A model generated the notes under the pieces. The model was not told the DNA's origin and did not search any database. It worked only from the letters and a program-made list of their open reading frames with translations. From assembly GCA_000499405.2 (NCBI GenBank), contig HG738137.1, forward strand, positions 8,445,609 through 8,509,608: a stretch of 64,000 bases of DNA. The letters are read 5' to 3'. The translations under genes and the position numbers were made by a program. Source of the stretch: Onchocerca volvulus. Its lineage: Eukaryota; Nematoda; Chromadorea; Rhabditida; Onchocercidae. Positions 41,601 through 53,601 of this stretch are shown piece by piece; position 1 is the stretch's first letter, and each line of letters starts with the position of its first letter.

Positions 41601-41665
41601 AATATAATTAATTATCTGCAGTATTAACAAATTTATTGTTAATACTGCAGATAATTAATTATATT
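41601..41665. repeat. Perfect 29-bp hairpin
   Basis: Arms 41601-41629 and 41637-41665 are exact reverse complements (core TTATCTGCAGTATTAACA) around a 7-nt loop. Weaker pairing continues outside (ATCATTTCATCA against ATGGAAAATGAT), so the structure is more than 35 bp long. Confidence 0.85.
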
Positions 41666-42349
41666 AATGGAAAATGATCGAGATACAATATGTGGAATCA
41701 ACAGTAGTTTAACAAAGTCAAAAATTATAAATTCCAAATTATAACAGCCGAAAATTACAAATCGAAAATTGCAGCGTCGAAATTATAAAAACAGTTAATA
41801 GTTTGTCAGCCAATAGCTTCAATTATAACAGCAATTAGACAAAAGATAACCCTTTATATATTCTAGATAAGCGGAGTTGCACACAATACAAAAATGCAAA
41901 TTACACAGCTTTCTCACTCTAAGAGATTGGTACATGAGAAAAGATATATTTTTTGTTATAAATTAGCATATAGGATGTGTTCAATTTTACGTACGATATG
42001 ATAGTCATAAAACATGATTAGCATACCGAATGTGCGTATTTTTACATGTTAAATGATTATAAATTAGATAACAGATTCATCACTCACTATGAAAAAGCAC
42101 TGGAATTTTTGCATAGGAGATGAATCCTTTGTTTAGGAAATGCTTTATAAACATAATTTTACCATTAAATTTAAGATAGAAGTAACTCGGATTTACTAGA
42201 TGTTTATGGCATAGACTTAGTAGGTGTTCAAAGTATAATCTAAAGGAATTTACAAATGAACTGGATAGCGATCAAAGTAGAACAAATTTCTATACTTCGA
42301 GACTTAAAAATTTATTTCGGTTTTTCCGACAGAGCTTCTCCTTCTTTTC

Positions 42350-42565
42350 TGATATCTAACGTGTCTTCTCATGTTGGTCAATCTCGTTTTGTTTATCAAT
42401 TAATCGGAGCGTTTTAAACATGTTTGTCTTTCATAGGTAAAACATGGCTCTTTTTTTGCTGATATCGTTTTGGCGGGAAACATGTTTATCCTTTCCTATA
42501 TTGTTTTGGCGGCAAACATATTTGCCGGCTTGTTGGTCTATTTGGAACTACGCACTTCTTAACCT
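42350..42565. repeat. LTR-like block with TTTTGGCGGxAAACAT boxes
   Basis: Two adjacent GTTTTGGCGG(C/G)AAACATxTTT boxes are followed by CTTGTTGGTCTATTTGGAACT. The block recurs at 43085-43195, 47835-47895 and 48272-48357, and in weaker form at 23315-23350. It is a dispersed family, probably from the same LTR retroelements. Confidence 0.6.
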
Positions 42566-43084
42566 TTAACACAAGACAAAACCAGCTATAACATACCATC
42601 TTTGAAACAAGTATCTGCACAGCTACGCTGCTAGAGCACATTGGAATACAAAAAACATCTTTAACTTAGACTATTTTATACCCTTTTCTTTTTGAAGAAA
42701 AATGTTTAATTATAGGTGATATAATATACTTATTCACTTTTTTAATGCTGATTCAATGATGTATTTTGTTGCAAAAGACAATAGTTAGTGCTTTAAAACT
42801 TCTATTACTGTCCTTGTTTTAAAGCTACCGGCCACATTTTTAGCATTGTACCAGGGGGAAGTTGTAGATGCGGCTAAAGACCAGTTCAGATTGCGGCGCT
42901 TTTTTTAATATTAATTATATTTGTTGGATTTTTTCGACATTCCCGACCGGAAGAAACTTGATGCCTTGAGAAGGAAGAATTTGGGGGTTACAGCGAATGG
43001 TTACTTTTTTTTTGATCAAATAAGTTTGTTGTTGTTTCTGCTTGAATTCGTCCTTTGATGACATTGCTGGATTTGTCCAACATA

Positions 43085-43195
43085 TTTGTCGTTTTGGTGG
43101 AAAATATGTTTATCCTTTCATTTATTGTTTTGGCGGCAAACATATTTACTGGTTTGTTGGTCCATTTGGAACTACGCGCGCTTCTTAACCTTTAA
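43085..43195. repeat. LTR-like block, second member
   Basis: It has the same ATTGTTTTGGCGGCAAACAT box and GGTCCATTTGGAACTACGCG tail as the block at 42466-42565. It lies just left of the gag remnant. Confidence 0.6.
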
Positions 43196-43380
43196 CATTC
43201 CTTGTTTATATTAATTATATCTTTCGGATTTTTCGACATATTTGTGTTTAAATGTCAAATAAATATGACATTAATTATCTCAGTGGTCCTAATTTAAAAA
43301 AGCATAGGGTTTCCTAGTTTTGTTACCTTTGAAATTTTCTTTCATTCTTTGATCAACTTAAGACCACTTCGTTGGATTGC

Positions 43381-44400
43381 TTAATTATGGCTAAGACTAA
43401 AGTTTCTCCTGTTCCTTCCCTTACATGGCATGGAGTTCGTTTTGGTTTGATTGATTCGGTCGATTGATTCTTTCTCCCTACTTAGAATTCGAGTCCTATT
43501 TACTTCTTCGTTTCTTTGGCCACTTTCACTAAGAATTGTCGGAATTTGTTTACAGTCCAATTTTCTTGTCCCAATTTTAATTGATAAATTCTGTCCAAAA
43601 TTCAAGCTGCAATCTCTTTCTGTTGTTGTTTCGATACTAGAATGTTCCAGGTTCTCACTCATTGCTTCCAATTGTCGAAGAACTCTTCTGATCGCTTCAA
43701 CGACTAATTTCCATTCTTTATCGTCTCTTTTGACAGAATGAGATTTTTTCTATAGCAACTTCTTTAGAGTGATAGATTTGGTACATTTTTCAATTAACCC
43801 TGTTCTTATTAATTCGTAATTTTCTGGAATGATGTTATAATCTCTCACAGCTAGTAAAGCATCTCTTAGACATGAAATTAAATGGCTGAGTATTAAAGTA
43901 ATTAAATAGTTGAGTCTTGAATGTCTGGGACTTTTTGGGGATGTATAGCTGAGTTGAAGCTACTCCAAAATTCAACGTCACAACTTTGGATTGCCACTAA
44001 AGATTGGTAGTGATAGTTATAGTAGGCATATTGTTTAATGATAGATGATGAGACCCTAGTAGGGTTGGCTCTTGGTATTTACTTGGTCTGAATGTTGAAG
44101 AGCTAATTTAAAATCATCAATACATATGTTTAAAATAATGATTATTTTCTTCCCACATTTATTAAACTTAAGATATCTTTTTTGTCGTAGACCATTTCCG
44201 CATATTTTTTTGCTTTCTTTTTTTTTTTGCAGGGGCCGTCTCTCTTTATATGAGTTCCGATCACTTATGATTAATTGATCGAGTTTAAATATAGAGCTCA
44301 AAAAATTTAATTTTTTACTTGATGATCCGTTTCTTGATTTGATATTGCTGTCGTAATTCTTCTCGCGGAAGATTTCGATTATCATGAAAGTAAAAAATTG
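43381..44400 (-). pseudogene. Bel/Pao gag remnant (second copy)
   Basis: The minus strand retains the VLRQLEA..EN..HSS.ET junction seen at the end of the gag frame at 25930. Upstream lie eroded pieces corresponding to its EFWSSF.S and DIQ.L.Y segments. Stops and frameshifts break it throughout. Its partner env remnants lie on both sides (39945-40410 and 45039-45600), so more than one element copy contributed. Confidence 0.6.
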
Positions 44401-45038
44401 GGAAGATTTCTAGGGAATTGAATTATAGGAATAGGTATATTTGTTGAGTGTTAGAGGCTTTGTTGTAACGTAATTTTATTACCGCAACTATGTTACAATA
44501 TAATTTATGGACGAATCTACGATATTTGGTAAAAATTAGAATAAAAGTGAAGAAATGCCGCGTAAACCAGTGAAAAAAGTGAAAAAATGAAAGAATGAAT
44601 GAAGCAGATAATAATCTTTTTTATAGTGAGATTGTTTATAAGATGATTTTATTGCTTTAAAATTTTGATATAGAACAATAAATATAAATATTGCAACTAA
44701 TCGGTTAAATATTACTGTTAATCTAACAATTTATATGATAGAATGATTGGTAGTTGGGGAGGAATATAAATATTTAGATTATTTTAAACCCGTATATGAT
44801 CATAAATGTAACTGATGGAAATGATTTGTTTTATTGAAACTTGTGACATTACATATAAATTTAAAGTTTGAAAGATTAAATAATTTATGAATTGAAACAG
44901 TTACGAAGTCACATGTTAAAACCTCGATATTTTTATATTATAGAATATTTCGGTATTCTGACATCCCGCCTGAAGAATATTAGATATTTCAGGGGATGGG
45001 GATATATTTAGGATTATAGCGAAAAGAATTTCTTCCTA
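44401..45038. other. Non-coding, retroelement-associated
   Basis: No gene. The end of the stretch has a CGGTATTCTGACATCCCGCC segment related to TTCGACATTCCCGACCGG at about 42940 and TTCGACATTTTCGAC at about 39775. This appears to be a conserved LTR-proximal sequence. Confidence 0.5.
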
Positions 45039-45600
45039 CTACTGCATTTTGATTACTGGATATTTCTTGCCCATCCTTTTTTGAAGAATTTTTATGTCTT
45101 CAATAAGATTAATGACAACTTCTTTATTTATAATTTCTCCCTTTCTCGATGTTTTGAGATAGATTGAAGACCTAATTAAATCAAATTTCAACTTGATAAC
45201 GATTATTGTTATAGATAATACAGAAATAATAATACCAAAGGTGATCGACCTCCAGTGTGTTGCCAATTACGATAATTCTTCTTCCATTATTTCTGTAGCA
45301 TTACCAAATCCGTTCTCCAAATTTTCCACCAACTCTTCTCACTGTTGACTGTTCTTTTCCCAGAATCATTTGGATTTTGGTTGTTTAGTAGCTAGGTTGA
45401 TTATTTCTCAATTTTAAGATAGTATTTCCAATTAGGCATTAATTTCGAATTTCTTATTAAGTCGGCTTTAAATTAATCGAGATAAGTTTCGATATTCTCA
45501 ATTTTACAAGGAGTGATTAATAGTTTATCATTGACTCTTTTCGCTATTACGTCATTTCTTTATAATTATAATTTCACCGCCAGAGTAGAATTACTAATTG
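45039..45600 (-). pseudogene. Envelope-like remnant (third copy)
   Basis: An intact membrane-anchor segment (HWRSITFGIIISVLSITIIV) and short tail occupy 45266-45039 and align with residues 208-240 of the frame at 24522-25481. The upstream ectodomain part is broken by stops, with only pieces such as the RNDVIAK motif readable near 45550. Confidence 0.7.
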
Positions 45601-45620
45601 ATAGCCATTGCATCAATATT

Positions 45621-46155
45621 AACAAACTGTTTCGTAATAATTTGCAATCATGCGAGAGATTCTATAAAGAAATAAAAGATGACGTAAGGTTGATCATTTC
45701 GATTGATGGCGATGGCAACTATCAATACAGCCGATATAATCAGAAAGCAATTGTATAGCATGTCAATCTCTGTTGTTGGTCAAATAGATTTTCAAGAGAA
45801 TTTTGAATCTGAATCAGATGAGTTAATTTAAGACGACAAGGTGCATCTGTTCTATGGTTCTGATATAGAAATATCAACTCTTGTCGTAGATATCGAAGAT
45901 GAAGAAACATTGAACAGAACGATTCTGGATTGGAAGAAGACACTGAACTTCCTCGACAGTCATTAGGTCATAGTCTTTTATTTTACTACGGAAGATGGTA
46001 ATGAGCCGGAAAATAGTGAACAGATATTTAGTGATATATTCAAAGACATTCCGCTGAGTACATTACGTTTGCTTGGTAGACCATCGGTAACTGGAGTAAA
46101 TTATCAGCTGAGATGGAATCTCGTCCCAATGTCGATCTCGTATATGCAATTATTG
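45621..46155 (+). pseudogene. Unrecognised gene fragment, inverted-repeat arm 1
   Basis: The + strand has a long coding-like stretch (DDVRLIISIDGDG, ..LFYGSDIEISTLVVDIEDEE, ..SDIFKDIPLSTLRLLGRPS) with at least two in-frame stops (TAA near 45828 and TAG near 45964). A nearly identical copy lies inverted at 48673-49211 with the same stops at the same places. The alternating hydrophobic/acidic pattern suggests an alpha/beta fold, but I do not recognise the family. Shared stops mean it was already dead, or was never read in this frame, when duplicated. Confidence 0.6.
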
Positions 46156-46199
46156 AATTACGGATGCTCGGTCATGATAGGGAAGATTCTTCTAATGAA

Positions 46200-46430
46200 A
46201 ATAGTTGATTTTATTATTAACTATTCGTACCTGGCCACGCATTACTGTAGCAATATGATGTTAGGAAATGCTTTGATTCGGCAGTATATCCGGTAAGCAA
46301 AGTTTTTAATGGCTCTTGCGACTCTCCAAATTGAGGCAGTTTAATTTTCCCGGCGGCGCAACACATTTCTTTCGTTTCTCTAATAAATTTCAAACCTTGC
46401 AATAAGGACACATTTCAGTCATGATGCAGA
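46200..46430 (-). mobile_element. Helitron remnant (upstream of Rep domain)
   Basis: The minus strand encodes ETKEMCCAAGKIKLPQF, then PLKTLLTGYTAESKHFL. The CCA-GK--LP...P...LL.G....S..FL pattern is typical of the conserved segment just before the Helitron_like_N domain of Helitron transposases. A CPYC pair lies just upstream in a shifted frame, so the copy is broken. No helicase or Rep motifs follow. Confidence 0.65.
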
Positions 46431-46559
46431 TGAGAATATGCGGGTTCAAACTATAATCATCAGCTGAGTTGTACTAGAATGTGAGGCGATTGTAATCGCG
46501 TAATTGCTGAACACGAAGTCATGTTTGACGCTGATCTTCTATTTCTCATTTACATCTTT

Positions 46560-46800
46560 CAACCACTTCAATTTATCGCGTTCATTCTGTTCAGAACGAA
46601 GCAGATCTGAAGCTGCAGAACACGAACGCGATACTCGCAACCGTGCATCCTCAGTCTGGCTGTACATCGCTCTGCTGCTTTTCAACACGTATTTGAGCCA
46701 TTCTTTGTCTGTTTCACTCGTTTACTGGTACTTGTTCTTTCTCAGTTTGATCTGCAATTATTCTCGCATTACTTCTGCTCAGTGATACGACGACCTAAGT
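46560..46800 (-). mobile_element. Helitron N-terminal region remnant
   Basis: The minus strand reads TEDARLRVSRSCSAASDLLR, then SEQNERDKLKWL. It resembles the Arg-rich repeats (E-D-A-R-L-R) found again at 47260-47538 and typical of Helitron N-terminal regions. Reading is interrupted further on. Confidence 0.45.
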
Positions 46801-47259
46801 TTGATCTTCTGCGAGACATTATTTGGATGAAATAAAGCAGATCGATTGCACTAAAAAAGAAAGAAAATTATGATAGAGACACATAAAATTGCAAAACACT
46901 GAAAAAGGAAAAACGACTAAAAAACAAAGAAAAGGCAAAAATAAAAATACTAACGAAATATTTCAATTCAAATGCCAATCAATCGACACAGCTCAATTCC
47001 ATCCCATTTGCACTGAAAAATAATTGAAAAAAAAAAAAAAAAAAAAAGAAAACGAAATGAAAAACAATGGAAAAAGAAAAAAATAACTATGCTCACGAAA
47101 TGAACTCTACGGAAACAATAAAGCTCAAATCCAACGCAATGTCACACGAAATAATTAAATCAAAATGAAAACAAAGAGAAATTTATGAAAATTCAATTTA
47201 GCAATGCTCGGAGACGTTGAAATGGAATTGCAAAATATTTAGTATAACGTGTGTTGTGT
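46801..47259. other. A-rich non-coding spacer
   Basis: The + strand is A-rich, with several GAAAAA..AAAC blocks. There is no recognisable gene. It separates two Helitron fragments. Confidence 0.5.
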
Positions 47260-47538
47260 TTACGCCCAACAGATGGCGCTGTTTTTTAAGAAAAAGCATG
47301 TTTTACCTGTCACACGTATTCGAGCCATTCTTTGTCTATTTCGCTCCTTCACTGAATGCAACTGCCGTGCTCGCAATCGTGCATCTTCAAGTCTGGCTGC
47401 ACATCGCTCTACTGCTTTTGTTGGAAAAGAGATCTGATAACTATATGATTTGGTTTGTCGTTCGATTGGATCAAAGACTGCTTCTTCTTGATGTTGTGAT
47501 TCCGACAGGTCAACAGTAGCAGCCACTTGAATGCTCAC
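47260..47538 (-). mobile_element. Helitron N-terminal region remnant, second fragment
   Basis: A 92-codon frame contains AARLEDARLRARQLHSVKER, then NRQRMARIRV. Such RLEDARLRAR..RS..E...R..R repeats occur in the N-terminal region of Helitron proteins of many animals. It lies in the same orientation as the fragments at 46200-46800. Confidence 0.55.
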
Positions 47539-48672
47539 TACGTTGTCGTATTTTCCGTTTACGATTGTCGTTCTCCTTTCGCTCTACTACTACTGTCGAT
47601 TTTGCTGAACTATTGGTTGTATATTGAACTTTGGTTTTCACTACCGCTGAATTGTCCTCGAAATTGACTTGTCACTGAACTTGAAATTGAATTTTTGCTG
47701 TCATCGAACTGTGTGATCAAAATTGGTTCAAACTTCAAAGTCCTGATTTTTGATATTTCAAATCCTTCGGGATTACTTCTCCTCCAATATGTCGCCTCAT
47801 GATTGGTTGACCTCACTTTGTATATTTATAAATCGGAGCGTTTTGGCGGTAAGCATGTTCATCTTCTCGGCTTGTTGGCCCCTTTTGATTTCAAAGGAGT
47901 CGCATTGTTTAGCATTGTTTATCACGATTGATTGGAAGAAAAAATGATCGATTTGTAATTGGATTGGAGTTGGATTCTTGTTGCTATTGTGACTCGGCAA
48001 GGACAGCAATAGGCTTTATTGGTAATACGACATTATACACAATATCGTATTATACAATCGTAAACAGTAGATGAACAATACGCGATAAATAATGAAAGGA
48101 TACTAACAGTGATCTCTTGCTCAATTGTCGATTTGAATTGTCGAACTATTGCTGTAAATGTGTCCTTGTCCTCATCGAACTGTAGCTATGTCGGTGCAGA
48201 AACTTGTAGTCGAACGCACTCATCCTGCTTCAAATCGAACCCTTAAAATTCTTCTGGGGCTTCTCCTCCTCTCGAAATGTTTATCGCTTTGGCGGGAAAA
48301 CATATTTATCACTGTTGGTCCATTTGAAACTGTTTTCGCAATTCTTGATCTTTAACTCCTTATTTTTAATAATTGTCGGCGCTATTTGGCATCTTTCGAC
48401 TTTCGCCGATAACATCCTTTGACTCCGCCAATATATTCCCACTATTTGACTTTTTCATCATGAGTAATGAGAGAATAATATGGATGAAGGGAATAAAAAG
48501 GTAAACATAAATAGAAAGGAGGAGGTGAAAGGTGCAAAAAAGAGACGAAGTGGAAAAAGTGCTAAATTCATAAAGAATTTCGTTCAAACTTTTCCTTTGA
48601 GTGCGCAAAAGCAATCAAAATAAATAATATATATAACAGACAACAAAATTACGAATAAAATCATAGAAAAAC
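47539..48672. other. Transposon-derived non-coding DNA with LTR-like blocks
   Basis: No gene. LTR-like TTTTGGCGG boxes lie at 47835-47895 and 48272-48357. A minus-strand AATAAA near 48015 lies in a TAGGCTTTATTGGTAATACG context that resembles 22670-22690. Confidence 0.5.
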
Positions 48673-49211
48673 CAATAATTGCATATACGAGATCGGCATT
48701 GGGACGAGATTCCATCTCAGCTGATGATTTACTCCAGTTACCGATGGTCTACCAAGCAAACGTAATGTACTCAGCGGAATGTCTTTGAATATATCACTAA
48801 ATATCTGTTCACTATTTTCCGGCTCATTACCATCTTCCGTAGTAAAATAAAAGACTATGACCTAATGACTGTCGAGGAAGTTCAGTGTCTTCTTCCAATC
48901 CAGAATCGTTCTGTTCAATGTTTCTTCATCTTCGATATCTACGACAAGAGTTGATATTTCTATATCAGAACCATAGAACAGATGCACCGTGTCGTCTTAA
49001 ATTAACTCATCTGATTCAGATTCAAAATTCTCTCGAAGATCTGCTTGACCAACAACACAGATTGGGATGTTGTACAATTGCTTCTTGATTATATCGACTG
49101 TCTTAAATGCTCGATAATCGTCATCGCCATCAATCAAAATGATCAACTTGACGTCATCTCTTATTTCTTTATAAGATCTTTCGCATAATCTCTATTACGA
49201 AACAACTTGTT
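48673..49211 (-). pseudogene. Unrecognised gene fragment, inverted-repeat arm 2
   Basis: It is the inverted near-duplicate of 45621-46155. Here the reading frame begins further upstream without interruption (CERSYKEIRDDVKLIILIDG), so this copy is slightly better preserved than arm 1. The two internal stops are shared with arm 1. Together the arms flank about 2.5 kb that contains the Helitron fragments. Confidence 0.6.
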
Positions 49212-49212
49212 A

Positions 49213-49625
49213 CTATTGGGTAGAGATTTAATGGAATATAGATCATAGTACCAAGCTAAACGAATCGAAACGCACTCTCAATCCAGTTATTCGATAAAAA
49301 TTTCCTTTCCCAAATGGATTATCCTAAAATTATAGTACGAGTTAGTTTACAATATTTCAAGCATTGCACATATGGTTATCGCATTAAAAGATAAGAATTG
49401 GACAAATGATTCAACACTTTATGTATCAAAAGATTTACTTTATTTTTTTAATGTAATGAATCATTTTTCTGAGAAATATTTTAGATACAACAATCTTTAT
49501 ACTAAAAATTTCTCTGTTATGAATTTACTTAATTATCCCGAAATATTTCTATGATACAAAATATGTTGATTACTTCGACATATTTATAATACAAAAATAT
49601 TTCGGTCATTTCGATAACTTATTGC
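49213..49625. repeat. LTR-like direct repeat, right copy
   Basis: It matches 39290-39790 in the same orientation (ATTATCCTAAAAT, GCACATATGGTTAT, GATTCAACACTTTATG, AATGAATCATTTT). With the left copy it brackets the transposon debris between the two histone units. Confidence 0.5.
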
Positions 49626-49799
49626 CAATATCTTACTGATGAGAATACTTTTGACAATTTTCAAGTTTGTCTACATTACTTTATATAAATTATTTTTTAC
49701 AAAAGTAAACAAGCCTTACCAAATAAAGTAATGATAATAATAATATAAAGCTCGGTTGTTTTTTAATCATATCACTCAATAAACACCTTATACAACAAA

Positions 49800-50186
49800 A
49801 TGTTCACAAATCTGCTGTTTAATTGATCGAAAATCACATCTTTATGCGAACTTTGATCAATTTAAAAATTTACTAAGGAAATTATATCATTCGTAAAACT
49901 CTCAACAGTCAAATTCAGAGACAAATTAAGAATTACACAACATAACGTTCAACTTCAATCATCACTAACAAAATTATAACGAATGCACGCCGACGACACC
50001 GCAATATGTAGAGGAACTTACATATTAATGCTGGGTACAACCTCACCGGGACTCATTCAATACAATACAAAATTCACTCTCCCCCTTCGAATATTTTGTC
50101 GAATGTCATCTAACAGGCAACAGCCAATCTGGAACCAAAAACACTAAAGAAATTATGTAGTGTGAAAAAGTTGAGCGAAATGCGCA
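49800..50186. other. Diverged H4 flank without H4 gene (copy 2)
   Basis: Sequences on both sides of the H4 gene of copy 1 are recognisable here: GTTCACAA..GATCGA..GCGAACTTTG at about 49805-49860, and CCGGGACTCATTCAATA at about 50047-50065. The 312-bp H4 frame is absent between about 49960 and 49990. The region is clearly more diverged than the DNA from 50187 onward. Confidence 0.7.
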
Positions 50187-50602
50187 GATGCTTCTAAATT
50201 TTGTGTCAGATATATTACATTTCATGCATGCTTTCACGTGCCGTATTTTGCATGTCAACAATACCAAAAAAGGTAAACATTTATTGATCAAAGCAATAGC
50301 ACACGAGATCATATCTGTGCGGCAGATTTTCATAATATTAAACATTATATACAAACAATGGTAAAGATATTGAATATATTGCATAAGACTGAAGAGAGTG
50401 ATAGGAGGTAGATGATAAAGATACGGAGAATACGTTTCGTAGAATTCGATAATCATAACAACTTCGTCTTTTATCTCATTTTACATATCTGTTTGGGAAT
50501 AAGAATACCTGTATTACCTCCCCCCTATGCCACTAAAAAAATGACAAAAAAAAAAAGTTTGATAATAAATAATACGGTAGTAATACGCATCCCTTTCGAC
50601 TT
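50187..50602. other. Spacer left of H2A copy 2
   Basis: It is nearly identical to 36174-36588 (one extra A in a poly-A run). No gene is present. Its left edge marks a sharp drop in similarity between the units. Confidence 0.8.
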
Positions 50603-52349
<1,747 letters not shown>

Positions 52350-53184
52350 TTGTGTACACTTAATGTCCAATCTTTGTGTAGTCTGAGATTTTCTGGAAGT
52401 GATCTCATATCTCACTTTTCTTGTTAAGAGCAAAGTTTTTCGGTGAGGAAGAAAGGTTTGCAGGATACTCTTTCTTTTGGATAGTCTTGACTTTTTTTTT
52501 TTTTCTTAAGTTATTTTGATACACCATGTGATAACATTTCAGAATCCCTGAAAGTCAACTATTTTTTTTTTTTATCTACCAGTCTGCCTACTGAACATTG
52601 GCATGTTCATTGTATTCTCGTCAGAATCATGTTCTTGTGTTCTGCAATGAATGAAATTAAATTAATTGGAGTTAGTTTGGGCTGCATATTTGTACATGAA
52701 TTAGACATATTGATTCTGCTTGATAATATCAAATTGGAGGATCATATTTTATTGCCGACGTGGGAGCAATCAGATTGAGATTGCTTATTAAGTTATTCCT
52801 TATCTGCTGACAAATTACGGTCACGGAAGTGGGAGTTAGTTAGATATGGGTGGATTGGAAATAAACTCAGCATAAAATTGTATATGATTTGAAATGCTTG
52901 TATTACAATCGTCAATCTAGTATTTTCAATGAACATTAATAGAAGAAGTTGTGCAATAATATCTTTCTTATTCATTTGCTGATTAGCAGAATACTGTGAT
53001 GATTATAACTTTATACTGACTCTGATGTTGTGTGTGGAAAATATCGGGAGATTTCGAAAAAGCCTAAATTGAGTAAATAATGTAATGCATCGATTGCTGC
53101 ATAATCATTCAACGGGTAGATATATCCTAATCATCTCAAATAACAATGTTCATGTATTATCATCAGTACAAGATTGATGAATTG
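52350..53184. other. H2B downstream region (copy 2)
   Basis: It aligns with 38337-39110 but with frequent substitutions and indels. The inverted repeat TGAGAT...ATCTCA is conserved at 52384-52407. No gene is seen. Confidence 0.65.
52384..52407 (+). promoter_or_regulatory. Inverted repeat downstream of H2B copy 2
   Basis: It is identical to the 24 bases at 38372-38395, 6-bp arms with a 12-nt loop, within otherwise diverged flank. Confidence 0.4.
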
Positions 53185-53601
53185 TTAGTGAATTGATAGC
53201 CTAATAAATGACAGTAATCGGTAAAACCAAATGATAATGATAATTAATATTGTCAAACGTACGGCAAATAAGTAATATGTAGGAGGTTGAAAATGATATA
53301 CATTGAATGCATACTGTGCTGATCGTTGAAACATTACATTTACAAATTGATTCATTAATTGTTGCGCTTGAGTAATATTTGTCGGATCGAGCAATTTTAG
53401 AGCGCCAAAAATTTTTGCTGAATATGATTTCGGTATTCCTGTATATGAAGTTCTGGAAGCAACTCGGTTCTTGCCACTCGCTTTCTCGAAAATCGTATTT
53501 TCTTTCGTCGTGCTCTTCCTTCTGCTTCCATATGCAGTAAATATCAGAACTACTGGAAAAAATTTGAAATTTAAAATTTTTAAAACATAATTACAGATCA
53601 A
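53185..53601 (-). CDS. Strongly diverged H2B-like protein
   Basis: The 138-codon frame contains SYSAKIFGALKLLDP, then MNQFVNVMFQRSAQYA, then a FAVRLTIL stretch. These align in order with [31 protein letters not shown] and TAVRLIL of the H2B genes nearby, with gaps of two and about five residues. The basic GSRRKSTTKEN part fits a histone tail. The first about 18 codons may be intron: TTTTTTCCAG on the minus strand (about 53560) is a good acceptor, so an upstream exon may exist. After the VRL match the frame runs into a hydrophobic stretch instead of the H2B alpha-C helix. Either the frame ends aberrantly, or a GTACGT donor at the AVRL codons leads to another exon. It could be a testis- or chromatin-specialised variant or a decaying paralogue. 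It is transcribed opposite to H2B copy 2. Confidence 0.55.
   Translation of the reverse strand: MICNYVLKILNFKFFPVVLIFTAYGSRRKSTTKENTIFEKASGKNRVASRTSYTGIPKSYSAKIFGALKLLDPTNITQAQQLMNQFVNVMFQRSAQYAFNVYHFQPPTYYLFAVRLTILIIIIIWFYRLLSFIRLSIH

Larger units (their letters stand above)
40411..43380. other. Transposon-derived non-coding DNA
   Basis: No gene is present. It contains a local duplication, a strong palindrome and LTR-like boxes, listed separately. It probably represents the remains of the pol part and later insertions, but no pol motif survives that I can recognise. Confidence 0.5.
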
